Source: Viola odorata (Eukaryota; Streptophyta; Magnoliopsida; Malpighiales; Violaceae). From it: DNA of 64,000 nt. Positions 1 through 9,816 of the stretch are shown in pieces. The stretch spans positions 12,612,443 through 12,676,442 of the forward strand of contig OY829538.1 of the NCBI GenBank assembly GCA_963691705.1, written 5' to 3'. Made by a program: the position numbers and the translations under genes. Positions within the stretch are counted from its first letter, which is position 1. Each line of letters begins with the position of its first letter. The notes below the pieces were generated by a model. The model did not search any database, was not told the origin of the DNA, and was given only the letters and a program-made list of their open reading frames with translations.

Positions 1-92
1 TTTCAAATCAAAAAAAGAGAGAAGAAAAATTCAAATCTTTCTGTAGCATTAATGCTGGGTTCATTGGTATTCTTTAAAATGTGAATACATAC

Positions 93-300
93 CAAGGTTG
101 TGAATCTCGTACCAATGGGTGTCTCGGTTTTGTCATTGGTACATGATGTACCACTCCTGATCAAAATACCGATCTCAGTATTTGATCAGTATGACTGATA
201 TGAATCGAGATAGAAAATGAAATAATACAACATATTTTCTATTGAAATGAGATGTTTCGGTTTGACCAGTATAGTATGAAATTGATAGTATACTAAGAGC
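93..300. repeat. Partial hAT-like repeat related to the MITE at 47.7 kb
   Basis: The block opens with CAAGGTTGTGAATCTCGTA, which is almost identical to the reverse complement of the right end of the hAT-type MITE at 47664-48018. Internal words are shared too (opposed GAGATAGAAAATGA and TCTCATTTC-type segments, repeated GACCAGTAT or GATCAGTAT). No second terminal repeat or 8-bp target duplication was found here, so this is read as a truncated or decayed relative. Its right limit is approximate. Confidence 0.4.
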
Positions 301-971
301 GAGAAATTAATTAGGAAAATCAGAACAAATGTGTTGGTCAATACAACATTGACCATTTACATATAGTTTTTATTTTTATTTTTATATTTCTCGGGCGGTC
401 TGAATTTAAATTTTCAAAATAAATAGAGTAAGTAACAAATATGTTACTATTAAAATAAGCAGGATGATTGAAGAAATGTAGAGAACATATACGTGTTATG
501 AGTTATTTATCAATATCGATGAAAATAAGGGATCGGCAGAAGCTAGATTCTAGAATACGCGTGACGATTTCAAATCTCAACAACTACAATAACTAATCAC
601 TAAAATGCATTTTCAAGCAAACACGTATGATATCATAAATGACAATCAGATAATTTATAAAAAAATTAAGACACAGGATAGTGAAAAGAAAACAAATTAC
701 TACCCACTTAATCCAATCCAATCTATACGACACGATACCTTAAATTTATACTACGTCGATCAAAAGAAATTATTCATTGTTGCTAGCATTATTCCATCTT
801 CATACATCTACATGAATAGCCCTACCAATATCTACTATTATAGTTTTATAAAGCTTCATAAGATGTTTTGATGTCTTATTAGTTGCGCGATCCGTATCCG
901 GAAGAAGCACGATGCGAGTAAAGGGCAAGAAAGAAAAGAAAACTAAAACCCATAATTGATTGGTTTTGAAT
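301..971. other. Intergenic, no gene recognised
   Basis: AT-rich sequence. An 88-codon open frame at 605-871 has no recognisable domain and the low-complexity composition of chance frames. Part of this stretch may be the 3' untranslated region, or a second exon, of the small minus-strand gene that starts at 1217. Confidence 0.4.
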
Positions 972-1217
972 TTATTTTTTTGAAAGAATTTTATAAATGT
1001 AGTTACCTGTAGTGGTTGCAACAGACGACGAGGCATTGGACGACGATGGTGGTTGAAGGGTCGTTTTCTCATCTTGAGGAGGGATGACAACACCCGGCCA
1101 CGACTTGCACATGCAGTGCTGTCCCTTCTCGATGCTCTTGTAGATGTCTGCAAGGTGCTTTCCGCAACCTTTCCATGAACACTTCCCACAACTTTCGCAA
1201 CTCACTCTCATACACAT
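972..1217 (-). CDS. Small Cys-rich conserved plant protein
   Basis: Open frame of 81 residues starting MCMRVSCESCGKCSWKGC. The first 45 residues hold two CxxC-type pairs (CESCGKC and the Cys of KGCGKH), followed by QHCMCKSWPGVVIP. This looks like the short zinc-ribbon-like proteins of unknown function conserved in plants; I recognise the style of the family but cannot name it. The C-terminal half is Ser/Thr-rich. A good splice donor (ACAG followed by GTAACT) lies near 1011, so the last residues (after ATTTG) may be replaced by a short second exon further left. The start is the first ATG and gives the Cys-rich core at the N terminus, as expected for a small single-domain protein. A metal-binding role is inference. 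Confidence 0.55.
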   Translation of the reverse strand: MCMRVSCESCGKCSWKGCGKHLADIYKSIEKGQHCMCKSWPGVVIPPQDEKTTLQPPSSSNASSSVATTTGNYIYKILSKK

Positions 1218-2647
1218 GGCTTAATTAATTAGTATAATTATAATTATAATTACTTAATTAAGATAGTTTTGGTCGATATATGATGCCTTCAAGTAACCGT
1301 CTGCGTTTATAGGCCCAATTTTTCAATTCTTGGATTCTTGATATCTCAAATCCTAAAAAAATCAATTGTTTTCTTTTTGTTTTGTAAGCGAACAAAAAAA
1401 TCGATGAGCATTTTCCAACTAATAAACCCAAATATAAATGCCGCAGAATCAACAGTACAACAACGACAAGCTGTGTTTCGGCCGAAGATGCCTTTTTGGA
1501 AACTAATGTATAGCTGAAGATCTGATGTTTCCATAAACAGTTTCTTTTAGTGTTACGTGCATGAGTACTCTTTTAGGACATACTTTTGTGTATAATTCTT
1601 AACTATACAAGAGACCACCTAAAGAAAATTTCATATACTTGTCCTAATTAAAGACCCCTCTCAAAATATTAAATCCAGAATAAAGAATAGACAGACCCTA
1701 CCATTTACCAAGTATGAGGCATTTTTAATTGAGAATTTTGGCAAAACATAGAACTTAAAACTACCATTCCTCGTCTCAATTCTGGCAATGAGTAATTAGA
1801 CTAGTAGATTTACTCATAGATTCTTGCCCTCCTTATTTTGTCCTCCTTATTTTGTAGCAAGTACTACTTACTGTGTTACAAGCTAGGTTACTGGGGAAAA
1901 AGGAAACAGTTATCCAACAATCTAAGGGAGGAGGCAGCTAACTGGCCAAGAAGGGAATTCAGAGGTAGATTTCATCTCTGATACGGCATAAGAGACCCAA
2001 AGCAAGCTGACAAGAGCCACCAAACATGAATAGCAAGCAACAGCCAACAATAGGTATGACATGCCCGTATGAGTAGTGAGTAGTGAGTAGTGAGTCGTGA
2101 GTACCGACAAAAAATATTAAAATCATACTTATCCCATTTAATTACCCATAAAATCTCACACCTCTGCACTCCATTCACATACCCTACTACCCATAAATTA
2201 CCTACAGAACAGACATCAATCACGCATTGCATACATGTTAACGGAACAGGTACTTTTTGCATTCATTACCTACCTGAATTACTAGTTGGCAAAGCAGCCT
2301 ATCATAGAATTCATGCTCCGAACAGATAGTAAGCAAGAAAGAAGAATCAAACATGCAAATAATTTCTCATCACATACCATCAAATTAAGTACGGCATAGA
2401 CTCAAATGAGCAAGGGCAGTAACAAGTTAGAAAAGGCAAGGATAAGGACGTCCAGAGATGCAACCTAAGTAATTTCCGTCTACTAGAATAGCTACTTACC
2501 AAGACAGAAGTGATCAGGCACAGCCAACCAAGCTGTTCAGAAAGCTCCATGATGTCAATGTTTCAATACTACACACTTGTCAGACATAAACTTTTGATTA
2601 CTTTGCACCACGAACATCAAAACGTGGGTCATTCAAATTTAGAACCA
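1218..2647. other. Intergenic, no gene recognised
   Basis: AT-rich spacer between the small Cys-rich gene and the 3' end of NASP. Around 2069-2103 there is a short tandem array of about five 7-bp units of the type AGTGAGT. Several open frames of 60-96 codons overlap each other on both strands and show no domain. The rightmost few hundred bases probably include the NASP 3' untranslated region. Confidence 0.4.
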
Positions 2648-4945
2648 CTAAGAGTTATTGTCATCCCTTTTCTCTGATGAGGAATCCAAAGTTGGTTTCT
2701 TAAACATAGCAGATTCTGCCGAGCCTGAGCCTGAGCCTGAGCCCGAGCCTGAGCCTGAACTCGTCAAGACTCGCTTGACGCCTCTTCCCACAACGCCAAG
2801 ATTAGTGACTCCACCAGCCCCATTTGTGTGAGCAGTAGAAACAGTTGAAGAGTCAAAACCCTCACTGCTGGTAGCAGTAGCTAACTGTGAAGAGCTCGGC
2901 ATAGCTGGTGATCCACTTGTCTGCCCACCTCTCTTGGCTGATGCTATTCCAAGGATTTCTTGAAGAATTGATTTTGGGTTGAGGACTTGCTGTTGTAGAT
3001 CTTCAAGCTGTAAATCCAATGAAGCATAAAACTTAGGGCAAGCCAAACAAATTTAGATATCTTTACACAACGTGTAAGAGTAGTTACCTTCTTTTCAAGG
3101 TCACCAGACAGATCAGTAAGTGTTTCTATCTCTGCTTCTTTCTCTGTCAAAGATTCATCAGGTTGGGTTGCATTGGATGACCGTTGGACACTCTCATCTA
3201 ATTCGGAAACAGCTGATGATGTTGCTGATTGTGAAGAACTCTTTACCTCACTCATGAGCCGTTGCAGACGTGACTTGCAAACTGATATAGCCTTCTGGCA
3301 ATATGGGATTGCTTCCTGAGGCATGGAGCCAATTTCCAGACACAAGCATACACGAAAATTTCTTAATTATACAGTCAAGGTCATGAGAAGGAGGAAAGAA
3401 GGTTTGGAATGAAAATGTGATCTCTATGTTCATAACAATCAATAAGACAAGGCAATATACATATCAGTAAATATGAGTAGAGGGACAAATAAATCATTCA
3501 TTAATCACAAAATACGATACTCCTTACCCAAAATAAGAGTTTATCTAAATCTTAAAAAGGATACAGTTCAGCTAAGTGTCTACTGTCTGGTTCAACAATC
3601 CTTTCCAGAATGGATAGTGCTTTTTGGTAGTCACTGAGAGATGTTTCCATATCCTCTGAAAAGATGGACCATAAATCAAATACAAGTCAAGGCCATTTGT
3701 AAATAAATTAAGAACCACTAAGACATATTTACTTTTTTAAAGAAGGAAAGGAAAAAGAGCTCTTCAATCAAACATACCTCTCTCAAGTGAAACTTCAGCC
3801 AAAACTGACAGTATGTCAACTTTACCAATAGTATCAACTGACTGCTTCTCTGCAATTGCCCTAGCAACATCTAGCATTTTCCATGCCAAATCAAGATCAG
3901 ACTCATCTTCATCCCCGTCTGCCAAATCCTCATCTTCACTGGTTTCACCATCTTCACCCACCTCTTCCCTGTCTTTCCCACCTGAATATATAGGCACAGG
4001 GAACAACAAAAGATATTTCAACCTCAAAGCTAATACTAATTATTGTCCCCTGTATCTCATGTCAAAACGCCAATGGAATCCTTCCTTCTCATTATCAATC
4101 TTTTAAGTCCAAAAAAATGCATGAATTAAAATTTCTAATTAACCCTTTGCTGAATCGTGTAATGGAGGTACTATGATATGCATTCAAGCACACATCTCGT
4201 TCCAAAATACATCGAAAGGACTAATTAAAGAGCTATTAGAGCGTTCTTTGGACCACTAGAAAATGAAGCAGTTAAGAAAAGCACCAAATACTGACCATCA
4301 CCAGCTGCTTGGATTTGATTGCTAGAACTCCCAACTTCTTCAACATTACTTGAGATGGAGACCCCAGCTGCGGATGCCTCTGCTGTCTTCACACTCTTGA
4401 TTGATCCATCTTTATCAGCCTCACTCTCCTTCTTTGGAACCGTACCCAATGGATCCGCCTCCTCCTGTGCCTTATACAACAAAGCACGCCCGTACTGATA
4501 ATATGCATTCATACATTCCACAGCCAGCTCACCAAAATGCGAAACCCTAGGATCATCATTATCACAAAAACAAAAATGTCGCATATGTATTAAATAAGGA
4601 AAAAGTATTCATCAATTCAATTTATTTCGTCACTGTCCAAAACCCTAACCCTAACCTGATTTCTAAGGCGCGGCTGAAGCATTCCACAGCTTCAGGATAA
4701 TCGCTTTCCTTGAGAGCTTGAGTTCCTTTCTCCGTCAGCTCCGCCGCTAACTCTAACGACTTCTCATCAGACGGTGCCGATGTTTCTCCGTTATCTTTGC
4801 CATTGTTATTGCAAGTAGAGTCTACAGTGCCAGCTTGCGCGTGCGTTTGGATGGTAGCTTCGTTTGACGTTTGTTCCTCCACAGCTCCGTCAGGACCGGT
4901 AACTGAGGATTCTGGCGCGGTCACTTTCTCTTGCGCTCTTGCCAT
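2648..4945 (-). CDS. NASP: NASP/Hif1/Sim3-type TPR histone chaperone
   Basis: Six exons on the minus strand: 4656-4945, 4296-4546, 3778-3981, 3565-3655, 3088-3361, 2648-3007. All introns are GT-AG and the joined frame is 1470 nt, 489 residues, close to the roughly 490 usual for plant NASP. The family binds histone H3 and H3-H4 and keeps a soluble nuclear histone pool. A TPR starts near residue 67 (ELTEKGTQALKESDYPEAVE). A strongly acidic tract (about 181-212, GEDGETSEDEDLADGDEDES) interrupts the second TPR, the hallmark of the family. Further TPRs follow in exons 3-5 (DYQKALSILE, then CLEIGSMPQEAIPYCQKAI). Next come a coiled-coil-prone segment (LTDLSGDLEKKLEDLQQQV) and a basic tail with GRGVKRVL and a Gly-Ser run. 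The start is the first ATG, and the upstream region is shared with a divergent gene. Homology is clear; histone binding is inferred from the family. Confidence 0.93.
4639..4655. promoter_or_regulatory. Telo-box-like repeat at the NASP intron 1 donor
   Basis: Two and a half copies of the CCCTAA unit (AAAACCCTAACCCTAAC) lie directly on the 5' splice site of NASP intron 1. AAACCCTA telo-boxes near the first exon are common in plant genes for growth and translation functions and are bound by Myb-like telomere-repeat proteins. Here the repeat is short and intronic, so a regulatory role is inference. Confidence 0.45.
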
Positions 4946-5171
4946 TTTTTATTTTGGATTCGGAAGAAGAAGAAGTAATGGAGAGGGAAAATGGAAAAAA
5001 AAATTGCGCCGTTTCCCACACAATTAAAAAGGACTTCGAAATGATGAAACGACGTCGTCTTTGTTTCTTAGCGATGCTGGGACAGTTTTGTAATTACGTG
5101 TACAAGTATGTAGTCTTAAAAGGTGCCACATCATCACCGCACATAATCAATCTGTTTGGTGGAGAAAATCT
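4946..5171. promoter_or_regulatory. Putative bidirectional promoter, NASP / plastid protein gene
   Basis: Only 226 bp separate the divergent start codons of NASP (minus) and the plastid-protein gene (plus), so both 5' untranslated regions and core promoters must fit here or overlap coding sequence. The perfect 10-bp palindrome ACGACGTCGT at 5049-5058 contains an ACGT core of the type read by bZIP factors. No convincing TATA box was seen for either gene. Confidence 0.6.
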
Positions 5172-5672
5172 ATGGCTTTCACGCTCTCTCAACTTCCACT
5201 CCAGAGTCAATCAATCCACCGGTTGCGCAATGCGCGCCCTGTGTGTTGCAAGGCTGCCGTTCCAAGCCGTGCGCCGGTTAGTTTTGCGAATCGGAGGGGA
5301 TTCCTGTTCTTGATGACTGCGGCACCGTCAATGGTGGCGATGGAGTCGGCGTCGGTAGCGGAGAACATTCCATTGTTTGGATTGAGGAAGAAGCTGAAGA
5401 AGGCAGAGGAAGCGGCGGAGAAGTTGGTAAAGGAAGGGTTTGAGACGGCTGAGAAGGGGCTGGAGACGGCGGAGAAAGGCGTGGAGACGGTGGAAAGAGG
5501 AATAAGTGCGGCGGAGAAGGGGTTGGAGACGGTGGAGAAGGAGGTCGAGGGGGCGGTGAGCTTTGGAGCGGTGGCGCAGGCGGGTGCGGTGGCGGGAGCG
5601 GAGGTTGTTGGCATCTTGGTGGCTACTTCGGTTGTAAACGGGATTTTGGGCCCGGAAGCCCAAAAGTCTTAA
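5172..5672 (+). CDS. Predicted plastid-targeted protein with repeated amphipathic helix
   Basis: Single-exon frame of 166 residues. The first 40 or so are rich in Ser, Arg and Ala and lack acidic residues, like a chloroplast transit peptide. RRGFLFLMTAAPSMVAM with an AxxA-type site soon after resembles a twin-arginine thylakoid signal. From about residue 68 runs a repeat with a 7-residue period (KKAEEAAEKL, then TAEKGLETAEKGVETVERG and so on). It ends in a Gly/Ala-rich hydrophobic segment (about 131-160) that could span or lie in a membrane. I do not recognise a named family with certainty; short chloroplast envelope or thylakoid proteins of unknown function have this plan. The start is the first ATG, head-to-head with NASP. 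Location is inferred from composition only. Confidence 0.7.
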   Translation: MAFTLSQLPLQSQSIHRLRNARPVCCKAAVPSRAPVSFANRRGFLFLMTAAPSMVAMESASVAENIPLFGLRKKLKKAEEAAEKLVKEGFETAEKGLETAEKGVETVERGISAAEKGLETVEKEVEGAVSFGAVAQAGAVAGAEVVGILVATSVVNGILGPEAQKS

Positions 5673-5972
5673 GATGTGAACTCCCCCCAAAAAATTGTCA
5701 ATTACTGTATTTATTTGTGTTGTAGTACTTTTTTTTTACTGTAATTTGTAACGAGTAGTTCACGTGTCGTCTTATTTTTTGTTGTTTAATAAATTCATCT
5801 CTGCCTCTTTTATTTTTGCCCAACCTTGCTGATGATCCATAAGAGAATGGAGCCAATGACTTCTCAGGCCATAAGGAATCCATTTTTCATTTTTAATCAG
5901 TCATAAGGAATAAAATTGAAAGAATAATAATTAGTATGTTCTTTATTTTCTCAAAGAAATAAAAATAATAAT
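5673..5972. other. Downstream region of plastid-protein gene
   Basis: About 300 bp of AT-rich 3' flank, probably holding the 3' untranslated region of the upstream gene, up to the Stowaway element. Nothing else is recognisable. Confidence 0.4.
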
Positions 5973-5974
5973 TA

Positions 5975-6234
5975 CTCCCTCCTTCCTTAAAATCTTGTCT
6001 TTCTCGCATCCCAATATTCAGTAGGGAACGCATATCGAGGGGGCCGGATGAGGCACTATTTGACCCCAAAAAAATCCGAATTTTTTTGTGAACATACGTT
6101 AACCCTTAACGTACTTCCCAGAAAAAATTAAGGGCAAAATTGTCTCAAATAGTACGTCTGCCGGCCGTTTTAAGCTACGTGCCGAAACAGTAAAAGCAAA
6201 AGCTAAAACGACTTCATTTCAAGGACGGAGGGAG
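5975..6234. mobile_element. Stowaway (Tc1/mariner) MITE, copy 1
   Basis: A 260-bp element flanked by TA dinucleotides (5973-5974 and 6235-6236), with ends CTCCCTCC and GGAGGGAG, the signature of plant Stowaway elements. A second copy of exactly the same length lies in the opposite orientation at 25671-25930, with roughly 85-90% identity by eye. There is no coding capacity, so mobilisation would need a mariner-type transposase from elsewhere. Confidence 0.9.
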
Positions 6235-6314
6235 TAATATATTCTTTATTTTCTAAAAATGAGAAATACCTAAAAGAATCTGAAAATCAGAGTATTATAA
6301 GATTCTACTTTTGG

Positions 6315-6490
6315 GGGAGAAGGCACCCGGAGGTTCCCACGGTTATTATTTTTATTTTAGTTGGTACCTAAAACGGTTTCTAGTTCCCACGGATACCTGG
6401 CGTTAGGGCGGTTTGTCACTCTAGGTCCCCGCCGTCAAATTCGACACTAACGGACAATAACGGCCGTTAACTCCGAATTTTTTATTATTA
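6315..6490. repeat. Left terminal inverted repeat of the large MULE
   Basis: About 175 bp matching the reverse complement of 17901-18080 with scattered substitutions. It includes the words ATTTTAGTTGGT and TAACGGCCGTTAACTCCGAA. The 9-bp target duplication TACTTTTGG lies just outside. Confidence 0.85.
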
Positions 6491-6671
6491 TCTCTGAAAA
6501 AGTATATGACACTGAGCCCACTAACCAGATTTTTCAGATTTCTTACTTTTTTTAATATCTAAAATATTAGTTTTATTAATTAGTTAATTTATTTTTAAAT
6601 TCTTTTTAATAAAACTTAAGTTAAAAAAACAAAAAGAATAATTAAAATTCTAAAATCTTGCAATTAAAAGT

Positions 6672-7997
6672 TGTTAGCCCAAGGGGTACTTCGAACCTAT
6701 TTTGATGATGTAAAGACACATAAATTAATTAGATTGCTAATTCAATTTTAAGTGAAAATGTAATTTCAGTTTGCGATCAAGACTTTATATGAGCAACAAT
6801 TCGGTAAATCGCGAACGTGAAGATCAAGTGTTCTTGGACTTAATGTGGGTAAGTATGATTCAATTTAACACTTGATTAATGTTCAATATACCTCAAGAAA
6901 AGTGTGTCAAAAGGTTTTACGCGAAAATGTTTTTTAAATCTCGAGTTATAGAGGAATGGGTCTTGTCTGGCCATTTCAAGCCAGAATTTCATCGCGTGGT
7001 TGCATCAAGCATTTGGACAAGCAAATGGAGTCCGATTTGAGAGAACAAGGTCTTGATGGAAACTTCAGGATGTTAGCTTTCATTTGAGATTAGTTTCAGC
7101 CAAATCGGACGGTTGGATCAGAAGTTATGCTCATTGACATTTTGGCGCGCAGTGTGAACGCAGAAATGAATTATTTTTGGTTGTCAAGAAGCGAAGCTAG
7201 CGGCATACCGCCCCAGCTTCTTGGTGTCTGGCGGTATACCGCCCCAGCCCAGGAGAGACGCGCCAATAGCTATTTTCTCCACTTCCAACGGCTATTTTTG
7301 AGCCCATAACCTCTTGTCCGTGCTTCTACACCTTCCTACCTATAAATACTCATCCCATATGAGTTTGAACATAAGAAGAAACCATAAGAAAGCTCTTACA
7401 AACTCCCAAACACAAAATCAGATTTACATACCCAAAGATTCAACATTCTCATTTATGCAAGCTTCTCTTCAAGGATTTCAAATATTCTTGCATATAATTC
7501 TGAGTGTTTTTGGCTTTCTTCTTGAGGTAACATTGTTCATTTATTGGTGTTGATTTGCAATCATATACTTATCTATTTGTGTACACCAATTGTTTGTTGC
7601 ATATTTATACAAAATCATTGTTAAGGTTTGAAAAGTGTACCTAACACTTTTGGGTAAAGGGTAGTGTTCCCATCCCATTGAAAGAGAACTTAGGTTTGTG
7701 GTTGAGCCCTTGAAAAACCATAGGTTGTAGTTGAGCCTTGGAAATCTACTTGTAAGGTTGTTGGTGAGCCCGATAAAACCAATTGTAAGGTTGTGAGCTG
7801 AACCCGTAAAAGCTCAAGTGAATAGCAAAGTGGTTTGCATTCGAAAATCCTAAGAGGAGGACTCTTAGGTAGTGGAGTACAATTCAGTTGTGAATTGGAA
7901 CCACTATACATATTGTGTTTGCTATTCTACTCTTATCTTGTGCAGAAAATTTGAAGAGCCTATTCACCCCCCCTCTAGGCCATTTATTGATTTATCA
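6672..7997 (+). repeat. Left LTR of the Copia element
   Basis: 1326 bp, TG...CA ends. TATAAATA at 7341-7348 is the likely retrotransposon promoter. Upstream, 7230-7243 is a perfect 14-bp palindrome GGCGGTATACCGCC, and a related GGCATACCGCCCCAGC lies 28 bp before it. Short open frames inside the LTR are identical in both LTRs and are not taken as genes. Confidence 0.93.
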
Positions 7998-8057
7998 ATT
8001 GGTAGCGGAGCAAGGTCACTTGGAACAAGGTTCAACAACCTCAAGTGAAAGATTCAA

Positions 8058-9803
8058 ATGGATAGAGGAGGTATTTCCAGCACTCAAGATAGAGGAGCAT
8101 TCAATCAACCACCTTACCTTGATGGCAACAATTATCTTCATTGGAAGATCAAGATGAAGACCTTCCTTACTTCCCTCAACTGTGAATTGTGGGATTGTGT
8201 TGAGAAAGGTTTTGTGGCTCCAACTGAACCTTCCGGAATAGATGGAACCACAAGGATTCTTGACTTTGAGCGTTGGAGTAATGCACAGAAGACAAGGAAA
8301 ACCATGGAAGCTAAAGCCATGTATGCTCTTCAAGTCTCTATCTCTTTCGGTGAGTTCAATCGCATCAGCTCTTGCAAAACAGCAAAACATATTTGGGATA
8401 CTTTGGAGATGGCGCATGAGGGTACTGCTCAAGTTCGTGATCTCCGTTTGGACCAGCTCAAAACTGAATATGAATTATTCAAGATGATGCAAGGAGAGTC
8501 TATCTATGATCTCAGCACAAGATTGCAAAATCTGTGCAGTGCCATGGATAATCTCGGATTGACTCAAAGCGATTCAGAGATAGTTAGGAAACTTCTAAGC
8601 ATTCTTCCAAGCAAGTGGGTAGCAATCAAAACCACCATCAAGCAAAAGGAAGTGAAGCCTTCACACACTTAACTTGTAAGTTCACTTACCGCTTTTGAGC
8701 ATGAGTTGGGCTTATATAACTTAGAAGAGGCAAATACAAAGGAAAAGAAGAGCATTGCCCTTGCAAGCAAGCTTGCTGAAGAAGATGATGAGTCTCTTGC
8801 CTTCTTCACAAGGAAACTCCATAAGCATTGGAAAACCAAGAAGAATAAATATCAAGGTGAGTCTTCTAACCATTCTAAATTCAAATCTAATGATGATGTT
8901 GTGTGCTTTGAGTGTGACAAACCAGGACATATTAGAAGTGAATGTCCTAGACTTGAAAAGAAAAAGAGATATGAGAAACACAGCTCAAAGAACAAGAAGG
9001 ATGGAAAGAAACATCATAGGAGAGCATTTAAAGCTACCTCCACTTGGAGTGATGAGGATGAAACTTCAAGTAGTGATCCCTCGGAATCCTCATCCGAAGA
9101 TGAAGTAGCAAACTTGTGCCTTATGGCTCAAAGTGATGATGAGGTAAGCTCTTGCAATTCTTCTATTGATGAACGTGATTATGATGAATTGCAAGAAGTT
9201 TTTAATGAACTAGCTACTCGTTTTGAAATTGCCACTAAGAAAAATACTAGTCTTGTTAAGGAACTAGAAATCCTTAAGAATGATATTAGTAAACTAGAAG
9301 AGCTAAACAAAGACTTGACTAATAAGAATAAATTGCTTGATATTGCTTGTGGTAAGCTTAAGGAGGAAAATGGCAAATGTGAGCTTTGTATAAATTCTTC
9401 TAAAGAAATTTTAATTTTAGAAGAAAAGATTAAAACTCTTGAGAACACATTAGCCAAATATATGCAAAGTAGTCATAGCCATCATAAATGCATGAATGAT
9501 CAAAAGAAATTTGGTAATATGCATGGCATTGGTTTTAACTCTTCCACAAGCATGAATAATGGTAAAACTGTTTTTGTCAAAGCAAACTCTTCTAAAAATC
9601 ATGCTAGTTCATCTAGAGTTCAAAACAAATCTTCACATGCTAAACCTATTTATAAATGTAGCTGTTGCAGAAAATTTGGTCACTTATCTTATTTTTGCTA
9701 CATTCGTAGAGGGTTTGTTGGATGGAAACAAATTTGGGTACCAAAGGGTACACATACAAATGAGGAAGAACCCAAACATGTTTGGGTTCCTAGAACTAAC
9801 TAA
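8058..9803 (+). pseudogene. Copia gag, interrupted
   Basis: Starts MDRGGISSTQDRGAFNQPP, then YLDGNNYLHWKIKMKTFL, the usual opening of plant Copia gag. An in-frame TAA near residue 205 (8670-8672) splits it, and the same frame continues to 9803. The second part has a CCHC zinc knuckle (CFECDKPGHIRSEC), a long Lys/Glu-rich coiled-coil region and a second knuckle (CSCCRKFGHLSYFC). It ends WVPRTN, and pol continues in another frame. Gag would form the particle and bind RNA; the internal stop predicts a truncated product. Confidence 0.88.
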
Positions 9804-9816
9804 ATTGTGTTTGTAG

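Noticed and set aside
7127..7553. Small frames in the Copia left LTR, repeated at 13847-14273
   Set aside because: Identical in both LTRs because the LTRs are copies; no domain, so not host genes.
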